A DNA stretch of 64,000 nt from Natrinema sp046097095 (GTDB lineage: Archaea; Halobacteriota; Halobacteria; Halobacteriales; Natrialbaceae). The first letter of the stretch is position 1. Each line of letters opens with the position of its first letter. The notes below the pieces were generated by a model that was not told the origin of the DNA, did no database searches, and saw only the letters and a list, made by a program, of their open reading frames with translations. Positions 1 to 9,700 of this stretch are shown one piece after another. The position numbers and the translations under genes were made by a program. The stretch covers positions 3,556,764-3,620,763 of the forward strand of contig NZ_CP175698.1 of assembly GCF_046097095.1 (NCBI RefSeq), written 5' to 3'.

Positions 1-71
1 AAGAGATGCGCGCGGTGTTCGAACTCGACGGCGGGCTCTCGGACCGGCTGGCCGGCCATCTGGGTCTGTAA
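1..71 (+). CDS. 3' end of an upstream gene (partial), possibly methylmalonyl-CoA mutase large subunit
   Basis: The frame starting at base 3 is open to a TAA at 69-71 and encodes 22 residues beginning EMRAVFELDG. The rest lies outside the window. An (E/D)-M-R-x-V-F segment is common near the C-terminus of methylmalonyl-CoA mutase large subunits, and the next gene is the epimerase of the same pathway, so that identity is plausible. The short length prevents a firm assignment. Seen: open frame and stop. Inferred: identity from context. Confidence 0.4.
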   Translation, partial: EMRAVFELDGGLSDRLAGHLGL

Positions 72-130
72 CGGGCACGCCGGACCGGTCTCGTCAGCCG
101 CGAACGCAAATCCTCGACGAAAAATCACAA

Positions 131-138
131 CAATAAGG
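131..138 (+). promoter_or_regulatory. TATA-like box of mce
   Basis: CAATAAGG lies about 30 bp before the ATG at 164, with no Shine-Dalgarno between. This is the spacing of a leaderless haloarchaeal promoter and suggests the epimerase can be transcribed independently of the upstream gene. Confidence 0.4.
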
Positions 139-163
139 CCGCCGGTCCGAGGAGTATCATCTG

Positions 164-550
164 ATGCACTTCGATCACGCCGGCATCGCGGTCGACGACG
201 CACAGGACTTCGCGGAGCTGTACGGCGATCTCTTCGGCCTCGAGGTCGCCCACGAGGAAGTGTTCGACGGCATGCGCGTCGCCTTCCTCGACTGCGGCGA
301 CGGCTACTTCGAACTGCTCGAGCCCCTCGAGACCGACGGGACGATCGCCCGCTACCTCGAGGACACCGACGCGGGCATCCACCATCTCGCGCTCGCGACC
401 GACGACATTGAGGCCGCACTCGAGACGGCCCGCGACCACGACGTGACGCTGATCGACGCGGAACCGCGGCCGGGCGCGTGGGGCCACTCGGTCGCGTTCC
501 TGCATCCGAAAGACACCGGCGGGATTCTGGTCGAACTGGTCGAACACTGA
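164..550 (+). CDS. mce: Methylmalonyl-CoA epimerase
   Basis: This 128-residue cytoplasmic protein of the vicinal-oxygen-chelate (glyoxalase) fold should interconvert the 2S and 2R epimers of methylmalonyl-CoA, linking propionyl-CoA carboxylation to the B12-dependent mutase. Two beta-alpha-beta-beta-beta repeats are visible, starting HFDHAGIAV and IHHLALATDD. Likely metal ligands are H5, E50, H73 or H74, and E125. The length is typical of the family. The mutase B12 subunit and meaB lie about 12 kb downstream at 12344-13848, so the pathway is split. The ATG fits the upstream TATA-like box. Confidence 0.9.
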   Translation: MHFDHAGIAVDDAQDFAELYGDLFGLEVAHEEVFDGMRVAFLDCGDGYFELLEPLETDGTIARYLEDTDAGIHHLALATDDIEAALETARDHDVTLIDAEPRPGAWGHSVAFLHPKDTGGILVELVEH

Positions 551-566
551 GTCTGCGGTCGACGGC

Positions 567-1445
567 TCAACCGCTCGCTCGCTCCGTTTCCGACTGGTCG
601 GACGGATACGCGACCGTCGCGACCCGCTGAGCCTCGCTACGCGATGCGTGGTGAACGACAACGCGGCCGGGATAGCGTCCCTCGAGTTCGATCCGGGCCT
701 CGTAATCGACGACGCCGAGGCAATCGACACAGCCGGCGGCCGACTGTTCGCCGCTATCGACGGTGAGCACGAGGGCGTCGTCGGCCTCGTCGTAGGTCGC
801 GTCGGCGATCGACGGCTCGTAACACGGCGTCGGCGTCGTGATCTGCCCTGCCACGGCCACCGCCTCGTTCGCGAATTCGACGGTCGCGCTGTCATCGTCG
901 CGCTCGTCCGCACACCCCTGCGCTACGGCCTCGATCGATCGCGCCACGATCCGGAGGTCGGGGCACGCGATCGATTCCGAGACCGATCTCATCCCGATTC
1001 CGGACCCGCGTAGCGTTGCGGTCGTCGACGAGCGCGTACAGTCGAACGGCTCGCGATCGACCCCGACAGTCGCGCTCGACTCGCCACCGGAGCCGGCGGT
1101 CGTTACGGTGACCGCGTACGATCGCGGCTCGGCGAGGACGACCTCGAGCGACCGGCCCGCGGAGACGGTGACGTCACGCTCGAGCAGGGTGTCTTCGCCG
1201 GTCGTGACCGCGACCGTGACCGTTCGGTTCGCGTCGCTCTCGTTTCGGAGAACGAGCTCGTGGGGTGGATGTGCGGCCGGAAACGGGACCGACTCGAGAT
1301 CGCCGACGACGATCGTCCGCCGCGACTCGCCAGTACGCTCGGTCGCAGCACCGTCGGGAGTCGAGTCATCGAACGCCGACCCGACGCAGCCGGTCAGGCC
1401 ACAGAGCGCGCCGGTCGTGCCGCCGAGTAGGGTGCGCCGTCGCAT
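567..1445 (-). CDS. Tat-exported lipoprotein of unknown function
   Basis: The 292-residue product starts MRRRTLLGGTTGALCGLTGC, a twin-arginine signal followed by a lipobox whose Cys would be lipidated, so it should be anchored outside the membrane. The mature part is acidic, rich in T/S/V, with beta-strand-like segments and several cysteines (for example CVDC near residue 240), perhaps forming disulfides. An upstream in-frame ATG at 1457 exists, but 1445 is preferred because a TATA-like box sits about 26 bp before it. No known enzymatic motif was recognised. Confidence 0.75.
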   Translation of the reverse strand: MRRRTLLGGTTGALCGLTGCVGSAFDDSTPDGAATERTGESRRTIVVGDLESVPFPAAHPPHELVLRNESDANRTVTVAVTTGEDTLLERDVTVSAGRSLEVVLAEPRSYAVTVTTAGSGGESSATVGVDREPFDCTRSSTTATLRGSGIGMRSVSESIACPDLRIVARSIEAVAQGCADERDDDSATVEFANEAVAVAGQITTPTPCYEPSIADATYDEADDALVLTVDSGEQSAAGCVDCLGVVDYEARIELEGRYPGRVVVHHASRSEAQRVATVAYPSDQSETERASG

Positions 1446-1466
1446 ACCGGAAGCCACGACGATGTG

Positions 1467-1474
1467 CCATAAAC
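1467..1474 (-). promoter_or_regulatory. TATA-like box for the 1445 lipoprotein
   Basis: On the minus strand this reads GTTTATGG, centred about 26 bp before the ATG at 1445. It supports a leaderless transcript and the shorter of the two candidate starts. Confidence 0.5.
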
Positions 1475-1817
1475 ACCTTTATCAGCCGCGCTGACCGGTC
1501 ACCTCGCGTGATTGTCGCGGAGCGAGACGCACGCGTCCGTCGCGGTCAGAACGAGGTCGGTCGGCGCGAACGCCGAGCGGCTGAATCGCTCTCACGGCGC
1601 GAACCCGACGCCAACGGGTCGAACCGTCGATCAGTGGTACGCTCGCAGATCCGTCGGTAAACAGCGAACGAGCGGGCGGTCGCCGAGAACACCACGGTTT
1701 GTCTCGCGCAGTTCGGTGTCAGTCTCGCCTTCACGCGACTCGAGCGGTCCCGTTAATCCGAGCCGAGCGATCGTCGTCACCCGTCCCAAAACCACGGTAC
1801 AGAGAGACGGAGAATCG
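1475..1817. other. Intergenic stretch, nothing recognised
   Basis: About 340 bases between a minus-strand lipoprotein promoter and the 3' end of the NrtS-like gene. Open frames here are Arg/Ser-rich shadows with no conserved motif, and no clear RNA or repeat was seen. Confidence 0.5.
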
Positions 1818-2054
1818 TCAGTGATCAGCGTCCGAGCCCCGCGAAATCAACCCCCAATTCGAAACGAGGAAGGGAGTGAGATAGTTGAGGAATATCTTGC
1901 TCACGAGCGCGGTGGGTAGTCTCCCGGCCAGCAGTACATCACCCTGATTGTAGAGGGTGAGCCACGTTCCAACGAGCACCGTGATCGTCATCGTTCGCTT
2001 CAGATGGTGAGGTCGGAGGCAGATTTCTACGGAAGATCGAAGCGACTCTTTCAT
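1818..2054 (-). CDS. nrtS: NrtS-like nitrate/nitrite transporter, small membrane protein
   Basis: The 78-residue product starts MKESLRSSVEICLRPHHLKR and has two hydrophobic segments, about residues 21-34 and 50-70. The first runs straight into the NQGDVLLAG signature that I associate with the NrtS family of very small nitrate/nitrite transporters. The same frame stays open upstream with arginine-rich shadow sequence that overlaps the next gene, so the ATG at 2054 is chosen because family similarity starts there. No other nitrate gene is nearby, so the substrate is inferred from family only. Confidence 0.7.
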   Translation of the reverse strand: MKESLRSSVEICLRPHHLKRTMTITVLVGTWLTLYNQGDVLLAGRLPTALVSKIFLNYLTPFLVSNWGLISRGSDADH

Positions 2055-2191
2055 TCGTTCAGTGCTCACATTTGTGAGTGAAATGCCGTTTGATCCGGTC
2101 CCTTGGCACATCCGTTCATCGAATACGTGGGTTCGAGTTCCAGTCAGGAACTCGAGAACGGACCCGTGGTTACCCGCTGGTTCCCTCGCTA

Positions 2192-2830
2192 TCAGCCGAA
2201 GTTCTCGATCAGCGCGTCGTCCGGGTCGCCGCCGTCGGCCTCGATCGCCTCGGCGACGGCCGTGACGAAGTCGTCGAAGCCGAAGGCGTACAGTTGGCCC
2301 GCCTCGCGGTGGGTTGCGACCGCGTCGACCAGTTCGTCGTCGGCGTCCTCCTCGAGGATGACGACCGTCCCACCGGCGTCCTCGAGCGCCTCGAGCCGAT
2401 CGACGTGGGCGGGCTCGGCGGCCTGATAGATCACCGTCGCGTCGTGGCCCGCCTCGTGGGCCGCTTCGGCGATCGCGACCGCCGCACCGACACCCGGTCC
2501 GCCGGCGGCCGCGACCACGTCGCCCTCGCCGTCGTAGGTGACCCGGCCGAAGGGCCCTTCGACGTTGACGGTTTCGCCGCCCTCGAGGTCGGCGAGCCAC
2601 GGCGAAAGGTCACCGTCGGGGTCGATCCCGACCGTGAGTTCGAACGTCTCGCCGACCGCCGGCGAGGAGAGCGTGTAATGGCGAGCGAGCTCCTCGCCGT
2701 CGGGGCTGGCTCGGAGCAGGACGAACTGTCCCGGCAGGGCGTCGAACGCCGCAGGCGTCTCGAGCTCGAGCGCGACGGTGTCGGGACCGACGTCGGTGAC
2801 CGATGCGACCGTGACTGGCGTCCCATCCAT
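2192..2830 (-). CDS. FAD-dependent oxidoreductase, ferredoxin-NADP reductase fold
   Basis: The 212-residue protein has an N-terminal FAD-binding beta barrel with R50-H-Y-T, the flavin motif RxYS/T of the FNR family, and a C-terminal nucleotide-binding half beginning with GGPGVG at 110-115. It should move electrons between NAD(P)H and a one-electron carrier such as ferredoxin. It is shorter than plant-type FNR, as in many haloarchaeal versions. It lies divergently upstream of korAB, whose enzyme reduces ferredoxin, so a shared ferredoxin pool is possible. A CTTTTCAGT box about 27 bp upstream fits a leaderless start. Confidence 0.8.
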   Translation of the reverse strand: MDGTPVTVASVTDVGPDTVALELETPAAFDALPGQFVLLRASPDGEELARHYTLSSPAVGETFELTVGIDPDGDLSPWLADLEGGETVNVEGPFGRVTYDGEGDVVAAAGGPGVGAAVAIAEAAHEAGHDATVIYQAAEPAHVDRLEALEDAGGTVVILEEDADDELVDAVATHREAGQLYAFGFDDFVTAVAEAIEADGGDPDDALIENFG

Positions 2831-3071
2831 GTCGGACGGGTTCGCACGCCGACTGAAAAGGCGTTCCGTTCCGCCGTGATCGGTCAGCGACTTTCGGCTC
2901 CGACACGGCGTCGCGATAGAGGTTTAATAAATGTAGATGATAGCGCAACGTTTGCGGTTTCTTCACCTCGCATAGCGAGATCCCACAATTACTAACGATT
3001 AGCCTGAGCTGTCCTTTGATACCGAACGCATTGCCTCCTGTTGCGGTCGCTCGGTTGGGGTTTCAGAAGCC

Positions 3072-3083
3072 TTTTCATTTATG
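3072..3083 (+). promoter_or_regulatory. TATA-like box of korAB
   Basis: TTTTCATTTATG is centred about 27 bp before the ATG at 3105. It overlaps an upstream in-frame ATG at 3081, which argues that 3081 is not the start and that the transcript is leaderless at 3105. Confidence 0.55.
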
Positions 3084-3104
3084 GGGGGCAAGGCTCAGCA
3101 TAAC

Positions 3105-4859
3105 ATGGCTGAGGACCTTAACTGGGCGATCGGAGGCGAGGCCGGCGACGGTATCGACTCCACGGGTAAAATCTTCGCTCAGGCACTTTCCCGAGCCGGA
3201 CGGCACGTATTCACGTCGAAAGACTTCGCGTCACGGATCCGCGGTGGCTACACCGCCTACAAGATCCGCACGTCGGTCGACCGCGTCCAAAGCGTCGTCG
3301 ATCGACTCGACATCCTGGTCGCGCTCACCCAGCGGACCATCGACGAGAATCTCGACGAACTCCACGACGGCAGTGCCATCATCTACGACGGCGAGCGCTC
3401 GTGGGAGGCCGAGATTCCCGACGAGATAACCGCAGTCGACGTCCCCCTGAAGTCGCTGGCCGAAGACGCCGGCGGCGCGATCATGCGCAACATCGTCGCG
3501 CTCGGTGCCGCGTGTGAGATCACCGGCTTCGACGTCGAATACCTGGACGAGTCTCTCGAGAAGCGCTTTGGCGGCAAGGGTTCGAAGATCGTCGAGAACA
3601 ACAAGGAAGCCGCGCGGCTGGGCCAGGAATACGTTCAAGACAACTACGACCTAGATCACCTCGGCTACAGCGTCGAAACGACCGACAACGACTACGTGCT
3701 GCTTAATGGCAACGAGGCGATCGGGATGGGGGCACTCGCGGCCGGCTGTCGGTTCTACGCCGGCTATCCGATCACGCCCGCGACGTCCATCATGGAGTAC
3801 CTGACCGGGCGTATCGAAGACTACGGCGGCCACGTCGTTCAGGCCGAAGACGAGCTGTCGGCCGTTAATATGGCACTCGGTGCCGCACGTTCCGGTGCCC
3901 GATCGATGACCGCAACCTCGGGTGCCGGGATCGACCTCATGACCGAGACGTTCGGACTCGTTGCAACCAGCGAGACGCCGCTCGTCATCACCGACGTTCA
4001 GCGGTCCGGCCCCTCGACGGGGATGCCGACGAAACAGGAACAGGGCGACCTTAACATGGCGCTGTACGGCGGCCACGGCGAAGTGCCGCGGTTCGTCGTC
4101 GCCCCCACGTCGATCACTGAGTGTTTCTGGAAAACCGTCGAGGCGTTCAACCTCGCCGAAAAGTACCAGACGCCGGTCTTCCTCGTCTCCGACTTAGCGA
4201 TGTCGGTCACCGAACAGACGTTCCCGCCGGAGGCCTTCGACATGGACGAGGTCGAGATCGACCGCGGCAAACTCGTCGACGAGGACGAGGTCGATGAGTG
4301 GCTCGACGCTCAGGGCCGGTTCCGCGCCCACGCCGTCACCGAGGACGGCGTCAGTCCGCGTGCCATCCCCGGTACGACCGACGGCGCTCATATGTCCACC
4401 GGCCTCGAGCACGACGAACTCGGCCGCCGGACGGAAGACGAAGACGAGCGTGTCCACCAGGTCGACAAGCGAAACCGAAAGGTCGAAACCGCACGGAACG
4501 AGGAAGACTGGGACTACCGCGAGTTCGGCGACGAAGACGCCGACAACCTCATCATCTCGTGGGGGTCCAACGAGGGTGCACTCGTCGAAGCCCTCGAGTA
4601 CCTCGAGGACGACGGCATCGATGTCCGCGTCATCTCGGTTCCCTACATCTTCCCGCGGCCGGACCTGACCGAAGAGATCGAGGCCGCCGACGAGACGGTC
4701 GTCGTCGAGTGTAACGCGACCGGGCAGTTCGCCGATGTGATCGAACACGACGTGCTCAGCCGCGTCAAGCGCATTAACAAGTACACGGGCGTTCGATTCA
4801 AGGCCGACGAACTCGCAGAACAGATCACCGAGCGACTCTCCGAGGAGGTACCAGCATAA
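3105..4859 (+). CDS. korA: 2-oxoacid:ferredoxin oxidoreductase alpha (gamma-alpha fusion) subunit
   Basis: The 584-residue subunit pairs with korB to oxidatively decarboxylate a 2-oxoacid to its acyl-CoA while reducing ferredoxin. Residues 1-185 form the gamma domain (GEAGDGIDSTGK near the N-terminus) and about 200-584 the pyrimidine-binding alpha domain (GNEAIGMGALAAGCRFYAGYP, then a TKQEQGD loop). The gamma-alpha fusion is the usual haloarchaeal arrangement. Its stop overlaps the korB start by one base, so translation is probably coupled. I favour the 2-oxoglutarate enzyme, but pyruvate specificity cannot be excluded by reading alone. Confidence 0.85.
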   Translation: MAEDLNWAIGGEAGDGIDSTGKIFAQALSRAGRHVFTSKDFASRIRGGYTAYKIRTSVDRVQSVVDRLDILVALTQRTIDENLDELHDGSAIIYDGERSWEAEIPDEITAVDVPLKSLAEDAGGAIMRNIVALGAACEITGFDVEYLDESLEKRFGGKGSKIVENNKEAARLGQEYVQDNYDLDHLGYSVETTDNDYVLLNGNEAIGMGALAAGCRFYAGYPITPATSIMEYLTGRIEDYGGHVVQAEDELSAVNMALGAARSGARSMTATSGAGIDLMTETFGLVATSETPLVITDVQRSGPSTGMPTKQEQGDLNMALYGGHGEVPRFVVAPTSITECFWKTVEAFNLAEKYQTPVFLVSDLAMSVTEQTFPPEAFDMDEVEIDRGKLVDEDEVDEWLDAQGRFRAHAVTEDGVSPRAIPGTTDGAHMSTGLEHDELGRRTEDEDERVHQVDKRNRKVETARNEEDWDYREFGDEDADNLIISWGSNEGALVEALEYLEDDGIDVRVISVPYIFPRPDLTEEIEAADETVVVECNATGQFADVIEHDVLSRVKRINKYTGVRFKADELAEQITERLSEEVPA

Positions 4860-5725
4860 TGAGCTCCGACGTACGATTCACCGACTTCAAATCCGACAAG
4901 CAACCAACGTGGTGTCCCGGCTGCGGTGACTTCGGGACAATGAACGGCATGATGAAAGCCCTCGCCGAGACCGGTAACGACCCCGATAACACGTTCGTGG
5001 TCGCCGGGATCGGCTGTTCCGGCAAGATCGGGACCTATATGCACAGCTACGCCCTCCACGGGGTCCACGGCCGTGCGCTCCCGGTCGGCACCGGCGTCAA
5101 GATGGCCCGGCCCGACATTGAAGTGATGGTCGCCGGCGGCGACGGTGACGGCTACTCGATCGGTGCCGGCCACTTCGTCCACGCCGTCCGCCGGAACGTC
5201 GACATGTCCTACGTCGTCATGGACAACCGCATTTACGGGCTGACGAAGGGACAGGCCTCGCCAACCTCGCGCTCCGACTTCGAGACCTCGACGACCCCCG
5301 AAGGGCCCAAACAGCCGCCGGTCAACCCGCTCGCGCTCGCACTGGCTTCGGGTGCTTCCTTCATCGCCCAGTCATTCGCATCGGACGCCCTGCGTCATCA
5401 GGAAATCGTCCAGAAAGCCGTCGAACACGACGGCTTTGGCTTCGTCAACGTCTTCAGCCCCTGTGTCACGTTCAACGACGTCGACACCTACGACTACTTC
5501 CGCGACAACCTCGTCGACCTGCAGGAAGACGAGGATCACGACCCCAACGACTACGAGGCCGCCAAGGAAGTCATCCTCGATAGCGAAAAGGAGTACCAGG
5601 GCGTCATGTACCAAGACGAGGACTCCGTACCGTACCACGAACAACACGGCGTTACAGAGGACATGTCCGAGATTCCCGAGGGCGCGCCCGAGGACGCGAT
5701 GGACCTCGTCCGCGAGTTCTACTGA
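4859..5725 (+). CDS. korB: 2-oxoacid:ferredoxin oxidoreductase beta subunit
   Basis: The 288-residue thiamine-diphosphate and iron-sulfur subunit partners korA. Cysteines C19 and C22 (WCPGCGDFG) and C53 (GIGCSGK), plus a later Cys near 206 (SPCVTF), are the expected [4Fe-4S] ligands. GGDGDGYSIG at about 93-102 with N123 is the ThDP/Mg motif. The C-terminal 70 residues are strongly acidic, as expected for a haloarchaeon. The start overlaps the korA stop (TAATG). The operon ends with a T-run after the stop. Confidence 0.87.
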   Translation: MSSDVRFTDFKSDKQPTWCPGCGDFGTMNGMMKALAETGNDPDNTFVVAGIGCSGKIGTYMHSYALHGVHGRALPVGTGVKMARPDIEVMVAGGDGDGYSIGAGHFVHAVRRNVDMSYVVMDNRIYGLTKGQASPTSRSDFETSTTPEGPKQPPVNPLALALASGASFIAQSFASDALRHQEIVQKAVEHDGFGFVNVFSPCVTFNDVDTYDYFRDNLVDLQEDEDHDPNDYEAAKEVILDSEKEYQGVMYQDEDSVPYHEQHGVTEDMSEIPEGAPEDAMDLVREFY

Positions 5726-5746
5726 CGACTCGGCCGTTCTCGTTCC

Positions 5747-5751
5747 TTTTT
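5747..5751 (+). terminator. Possible T-run terminator of korAB
   Basis: A run of five T follows a GC-rich stretch about 20 bp after the korB stop. Archaeal intrinsic termination uses short T-runs. There is no strong hairpin, so the call is weak. Confidence 0.25.
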
Positions 5752-5861
5752 CGCGACGTATTCCGGTGAGCAACGCGCAACCCGGTCGTCGAGCCCGATC
5801 GGTTGGTGGTTCGTGACGGCCGCTCCGAAACCGACGTGTCTTCCGTCCGCACTCGCGACCG

Positions 5862-6530
5862 TCAGCCCTCGACCGGATGCTCGACGGACTCCATCAGCAC
5901 TTCGACGTTCGCCGACTCCTCGGTGAGCATCTTCGGGTAGAGGCCGAGCAGGACGAGCAGGTCACCCTCGTGGTCAAACGACGTGAGCTTGATTTCGATG
6001 TCGATCGTCTGGCCCTCGACCTCGGACTTCCCGACGAAGGTATCGACCGTCCGCCCATCGCCGAGAATCCCGAGTTTGAACGTGCTCTCGTGTTTGATAT
6101 CTCTAATCGCACCCTGATCGGTCTCGATCTGACTCATGAACCGCTCGAGCAACTTCTTGTTCGACAGATCGTCGATCGGGTTGACCGATCGGCCGGCGAC
6201 CTTCATGCCGGGGATTGAGACGGCCGCAAAGGCCGCCCCGTCGCGCTTCTGACCCGCGTATTCGACCTCTTTGGTGTAGGCCGACGCCCAGATCGAGGCG
6301 CTGACGTCGCGTTCGATGCCGCCGGGGAGATTGATCGTCCGATCGAGGTCCTTTTCGCGGACCTTCTGTTTCTGGTAGCCGGTCTCCTCGAGTGCCCCGT
6401 CGGTCGGGGCGGCGCGGTCGGAGTTGAATTGGAGCGGCCCGTTCCCGAGGACGAAGTCGAGACAGCCGGCCGTCAGCGCGAGCGTGCCGGTCGCGCCCGC
6501 GGCGAGAACCGATCGTCGAGAGTGAGTCAT
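5862..6530 (-). CDS. DUF6517-like haloarchaeal lipoprotein
   Basis: The 222-residue product has a Tat signal (SRRSVL) and a lipobox ending at C23 (LALTAGC), so it is probably an externally anchored lipoprotein. The mature region shares order and wording with the protein at 48372: ETGYxxxxV, then VSIPGMKVAGRSVNPIDDLSNKKLLE, then a C-terminal GLYPKML segment. This paralogy and the general layout fit the DUF6517 family, whose function is unknown. Its genomic neighbours give no clue. There is no repeat tail, unlike its paralogue. Confidence 0.75.
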   Translation of the reverse strand: MTHSRRSVLAAGATGTLALTAGCLDFVLGNGPLQFNSDRAAPTDGALEETGYQKQKVREKDLDRTINLPGGIERDVSASIWASAYTKEVEYAGQKRDGAAFAAVSIPGMKVAGRSVNPIDDLSNKKLLERFMSQIETDQGAIRDIKHESTFKLGILGDGRTVDTFVGKSEVEGQTIDIEIKLTSFDHEGDLLVLLGLYPKMLTEESANVEVLMESVEHPVEG

Positions 6531-6734
6531 TACTGGAGAGGTTCGTCAGGATCGTCATATTAGTTGCGGCTCCGTTCGTTGGGTCGTCAGTGCAGTTTGA
6601 TCCATCGGAGCCGTAACGAGTCGCCGTTCCGTCTCGTTCGCGTCGGTCGCGGGCGCGGACGCGGCCGTCGCGTCGCCGACTCGACGACGGAGCCGGAGAT
6701 GAGCAACGGCGATTCACGCGGCGATCGCCGATCG

Positions 6735-9700
6735 CTATCCCTCGTCGACGGCCGCTTCGACGGTCTCGATCTCCGTCTCGGTCAGTCCGTATCGGTCGTA
6801 GACGAGTTCGTCGATCCGCCGGTCGATCGCCGCAAGCCGGGCCTCGAGGTCCTCGGCGCGAGTCTGCGCTTCGAGATAGCGCTCGAGCCCCTCGCGGACG
6901 TCGTCGACGACGGGGACCACGAGGGCGCGAAGTCGGTCGAGGGGCGAGATCGTCTTCGTCGCGGTCTCGCGGAGGTTCGCGAAGCCGCCCGCTTCGTCGA
7001 CGGCGACGGGGACGAACGCCTCGATCAGGTCGGCCTCGGGTTCGTCCAGCGCCGAGAGCCGGAGCGCCGGCAGAGCGTCGGTCTCCGTGTATCCCCACCG
7101 ATCGGTGTCGCGGTCACTGTCGGCCGCGGGCTTGTACCGAGCGGTCGCGTTGATACGGACCGTTCCAGGTGCACAGCGGTCGACGGACGCGCGTCCGAGG
7201 CGGAGGCCGTGCAGTTCGTCACCGACCTTTCGAAGCGGTGAGTTGGACGGGGCCACCGGACGGCACGGTCCGATCTCTCCGAGGGCGTCGCCGTCACGGT
7301 AGTGTCCTAGCTGTGTTCGGAGATCGAGCGTCAGGTCGCGGCGCTTGCGGGTCAGCTCGATCCGTTCGCCGACGAGGTCGTCGAACTCGTGGGCGTCCGG
7401 GACGGCGATCGGATACGACTCGAGCGTCGCCTGGTTGATCTGGGGGAAGACGGACCGGTAGGCGGCGTGGTTCACCTCGTGATAGAACGCGAGCAGCGAC
7501 GAATTGAGGACGCCCAGCAGCCGACAGAGCTCGGCCTCTGATCCGTTCGAGCGAACGTTGTACGCCGACTTGATCGTGATCCGACCGTCCGTATCCAGCG
7601 CGCCGATCGGTGTCGATGCCGTCTGCCGAAAGACGAGCTTCGGGCTCCGATAGCGTTCGCGATCTTTCTCGACCTCGTCGGCCGGAACGTACTTCGTCTC
7701 CGCGTCGTCGAACCCGTACGGCACGACCGCCGATCCGGAGACGATCTCGTCTAACCCGTCGCGCTCGTTCGTCTCGGCGAGGAACTCGGCGTGCTTCCCG
7801 ATCTCCTCGCCCCGCGAGATATCGACGCGCTCGCCGAGCCGGGGGTGGCCCGCCAGCTTCGCGAGGATCGAGCGCGTGGGTCGATCCAGATGCAACAGGA
7901 AGCGACACGCGTCCTGTTCTCGAAAGACCGACTGGGGAATCTCCGCGTAGTCGATCGGTTCGATGCCCACCCTGTCCTCGAGCGTCCCGCATCTCGTCGG
8001 CCCCTCGTCGGCCCCGGTTACGACGATCGCCGCGCCGTTTTCGACGCCCTCGAACGCCGCGCCGATGTGGAGCACGGTCGTGAGGGTCGTCTGCTCGAGC
8101 AGATAGCGACGGATGTGGGCGTTTTGCTCCCGGGCGAGTATCGCGTCGGGGACGACGATCCCGATGCGGGCGTCCGCGGCAAGACGGACAAACCGCTCGC
8201 AGAAGGCGACGTAGAGGTCGAACTGCTGGCGAGTCGCGGTGTACCGGTCCTCGAGATACGCCCGCAGCGATCGGTCCATGGTCGCGCTGATCTCGGCTCG
8301 CCCCGCGGTCGCCACCCACGGCGGATTGCCGAGCACTGCGTCGAACCCGGCGTCCGGTCGCCGTCGCCCCCGCTCGTCGAGGAACGCCTCGGGAAACTCG
8401 AGCTCCCAGTGGAAGGCTCCCCGCTCGTCGCTCGTCGACTGCGCAGCCTGAAACCAGTCGGTGGCTCGAACTTCGGCCCACGCGTCGTCGTCATCGAGTG
8501 CGCGCTCCAGTCGTTCGAGGGCGTCGTCCGGAAGCTCGAGGCCGAACCGACGCGCCGTGTCGACGTTCGCCAGTTCGATTCGCCTGCGCGTAGACGGCGT
8601 CTCGGCGCTTCCCGCCGCACTCTCTCCTGAGCGGGCCGCCGTCGCGTCAGAGCCGACCAGCGCGTTGCCCGCCTTCAGATGTCGGTCGAGGCCGGTCGGC
8701 GGCCGGTCGGCCGCCAGCGTCTCGAGCCACAGCGAACTCGTCGCGAGTTCGACGGCCAGTTCGTCCCGGTCGACGCCGTAGAGACACGACGTGGCGATAT
8801 CGCGGCGAATCCGCCGTTCGTCAAGCATCGCCTCGGACCCGGCCTCGCCCGCCGCGTCCGTCACCCGCGCGACGAGAAACTCGAGCGTCCGCTCGAGGAA
8901 GCGACCGCACCCCATCGCCGGGTCCAAGATCCGCAGCGTCGTCACCGTCCGGTGGAGCGCGGTCTGGTACGCATCGGTTCCCGGTTCGAGCCCCCGTGAC
9001 TCGAGATCGGCCTCGATGTCGTCGATCAGCGGCCCGACCGTCTCCTCGACGACGTAATCCACCACGCTCTCGGGCGTGTAGTAAGACCCCGTCGCCTTTC
9101 GCTCGCCGTCGTCGGTGGCGGCGTAGGGCTCACCCGCGGCAACCGTGTCGAGGGGCTCCCCAGCGGCCACCGCCGTCGCCGGCTTCCAGACCGTCTCACC
9201 GTCGTCGGCGACCGCCGCGTACGCCTCGGGCGCGATCCGAAACCGGTGCTCGAGCAGCGTCTCGTAGACGCTTCCGAGCCGGCGCGTCTCGAGGGCTCCG
9301 AACTCGATCGATTCGATCCGATCGTCGTCGGCCGCGGTCGTCGAGAGCCGATGGATCGCCTCGGCGAGTTGCCGATTGTCGATCGGCTCGGCCGCCCAGA
9401 CGTCGCGATTCGCGGAATCGAACAGATCGCCGCCGTACGGCGGTATGCCGAGCGATTCCGCCCCCTCGTCGAACAGGCGAAACAGTGTCTCGAGCCGCCG
9501 CCACATCCCCGTCGACCGCGTATCGTAGGCGTCCGCGAACCCCCCGTCGGCCGCGTCGAGTTCCGCTTGGATCTCCGTTTGGAGTTGCTCGAGGGAAGTG
9601 ACGGTCTCGGCCGCGTCCCCTTCGTCGTCCACCTCGTCGGTCGCGACCGCATCGCCATCGGCCTGTGATATGTGGCCGCGAGATTCGGCGACGGAGACGA

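Noticed and set aside
125..913. Long minus-strand frames with Arg-rich proteins over mce and elsewhere
   Set aside because: They are antisense shadows of real genes, with Arg/Ser/Pro-rich composition and no family motifs, typical of GC-rich DNA.
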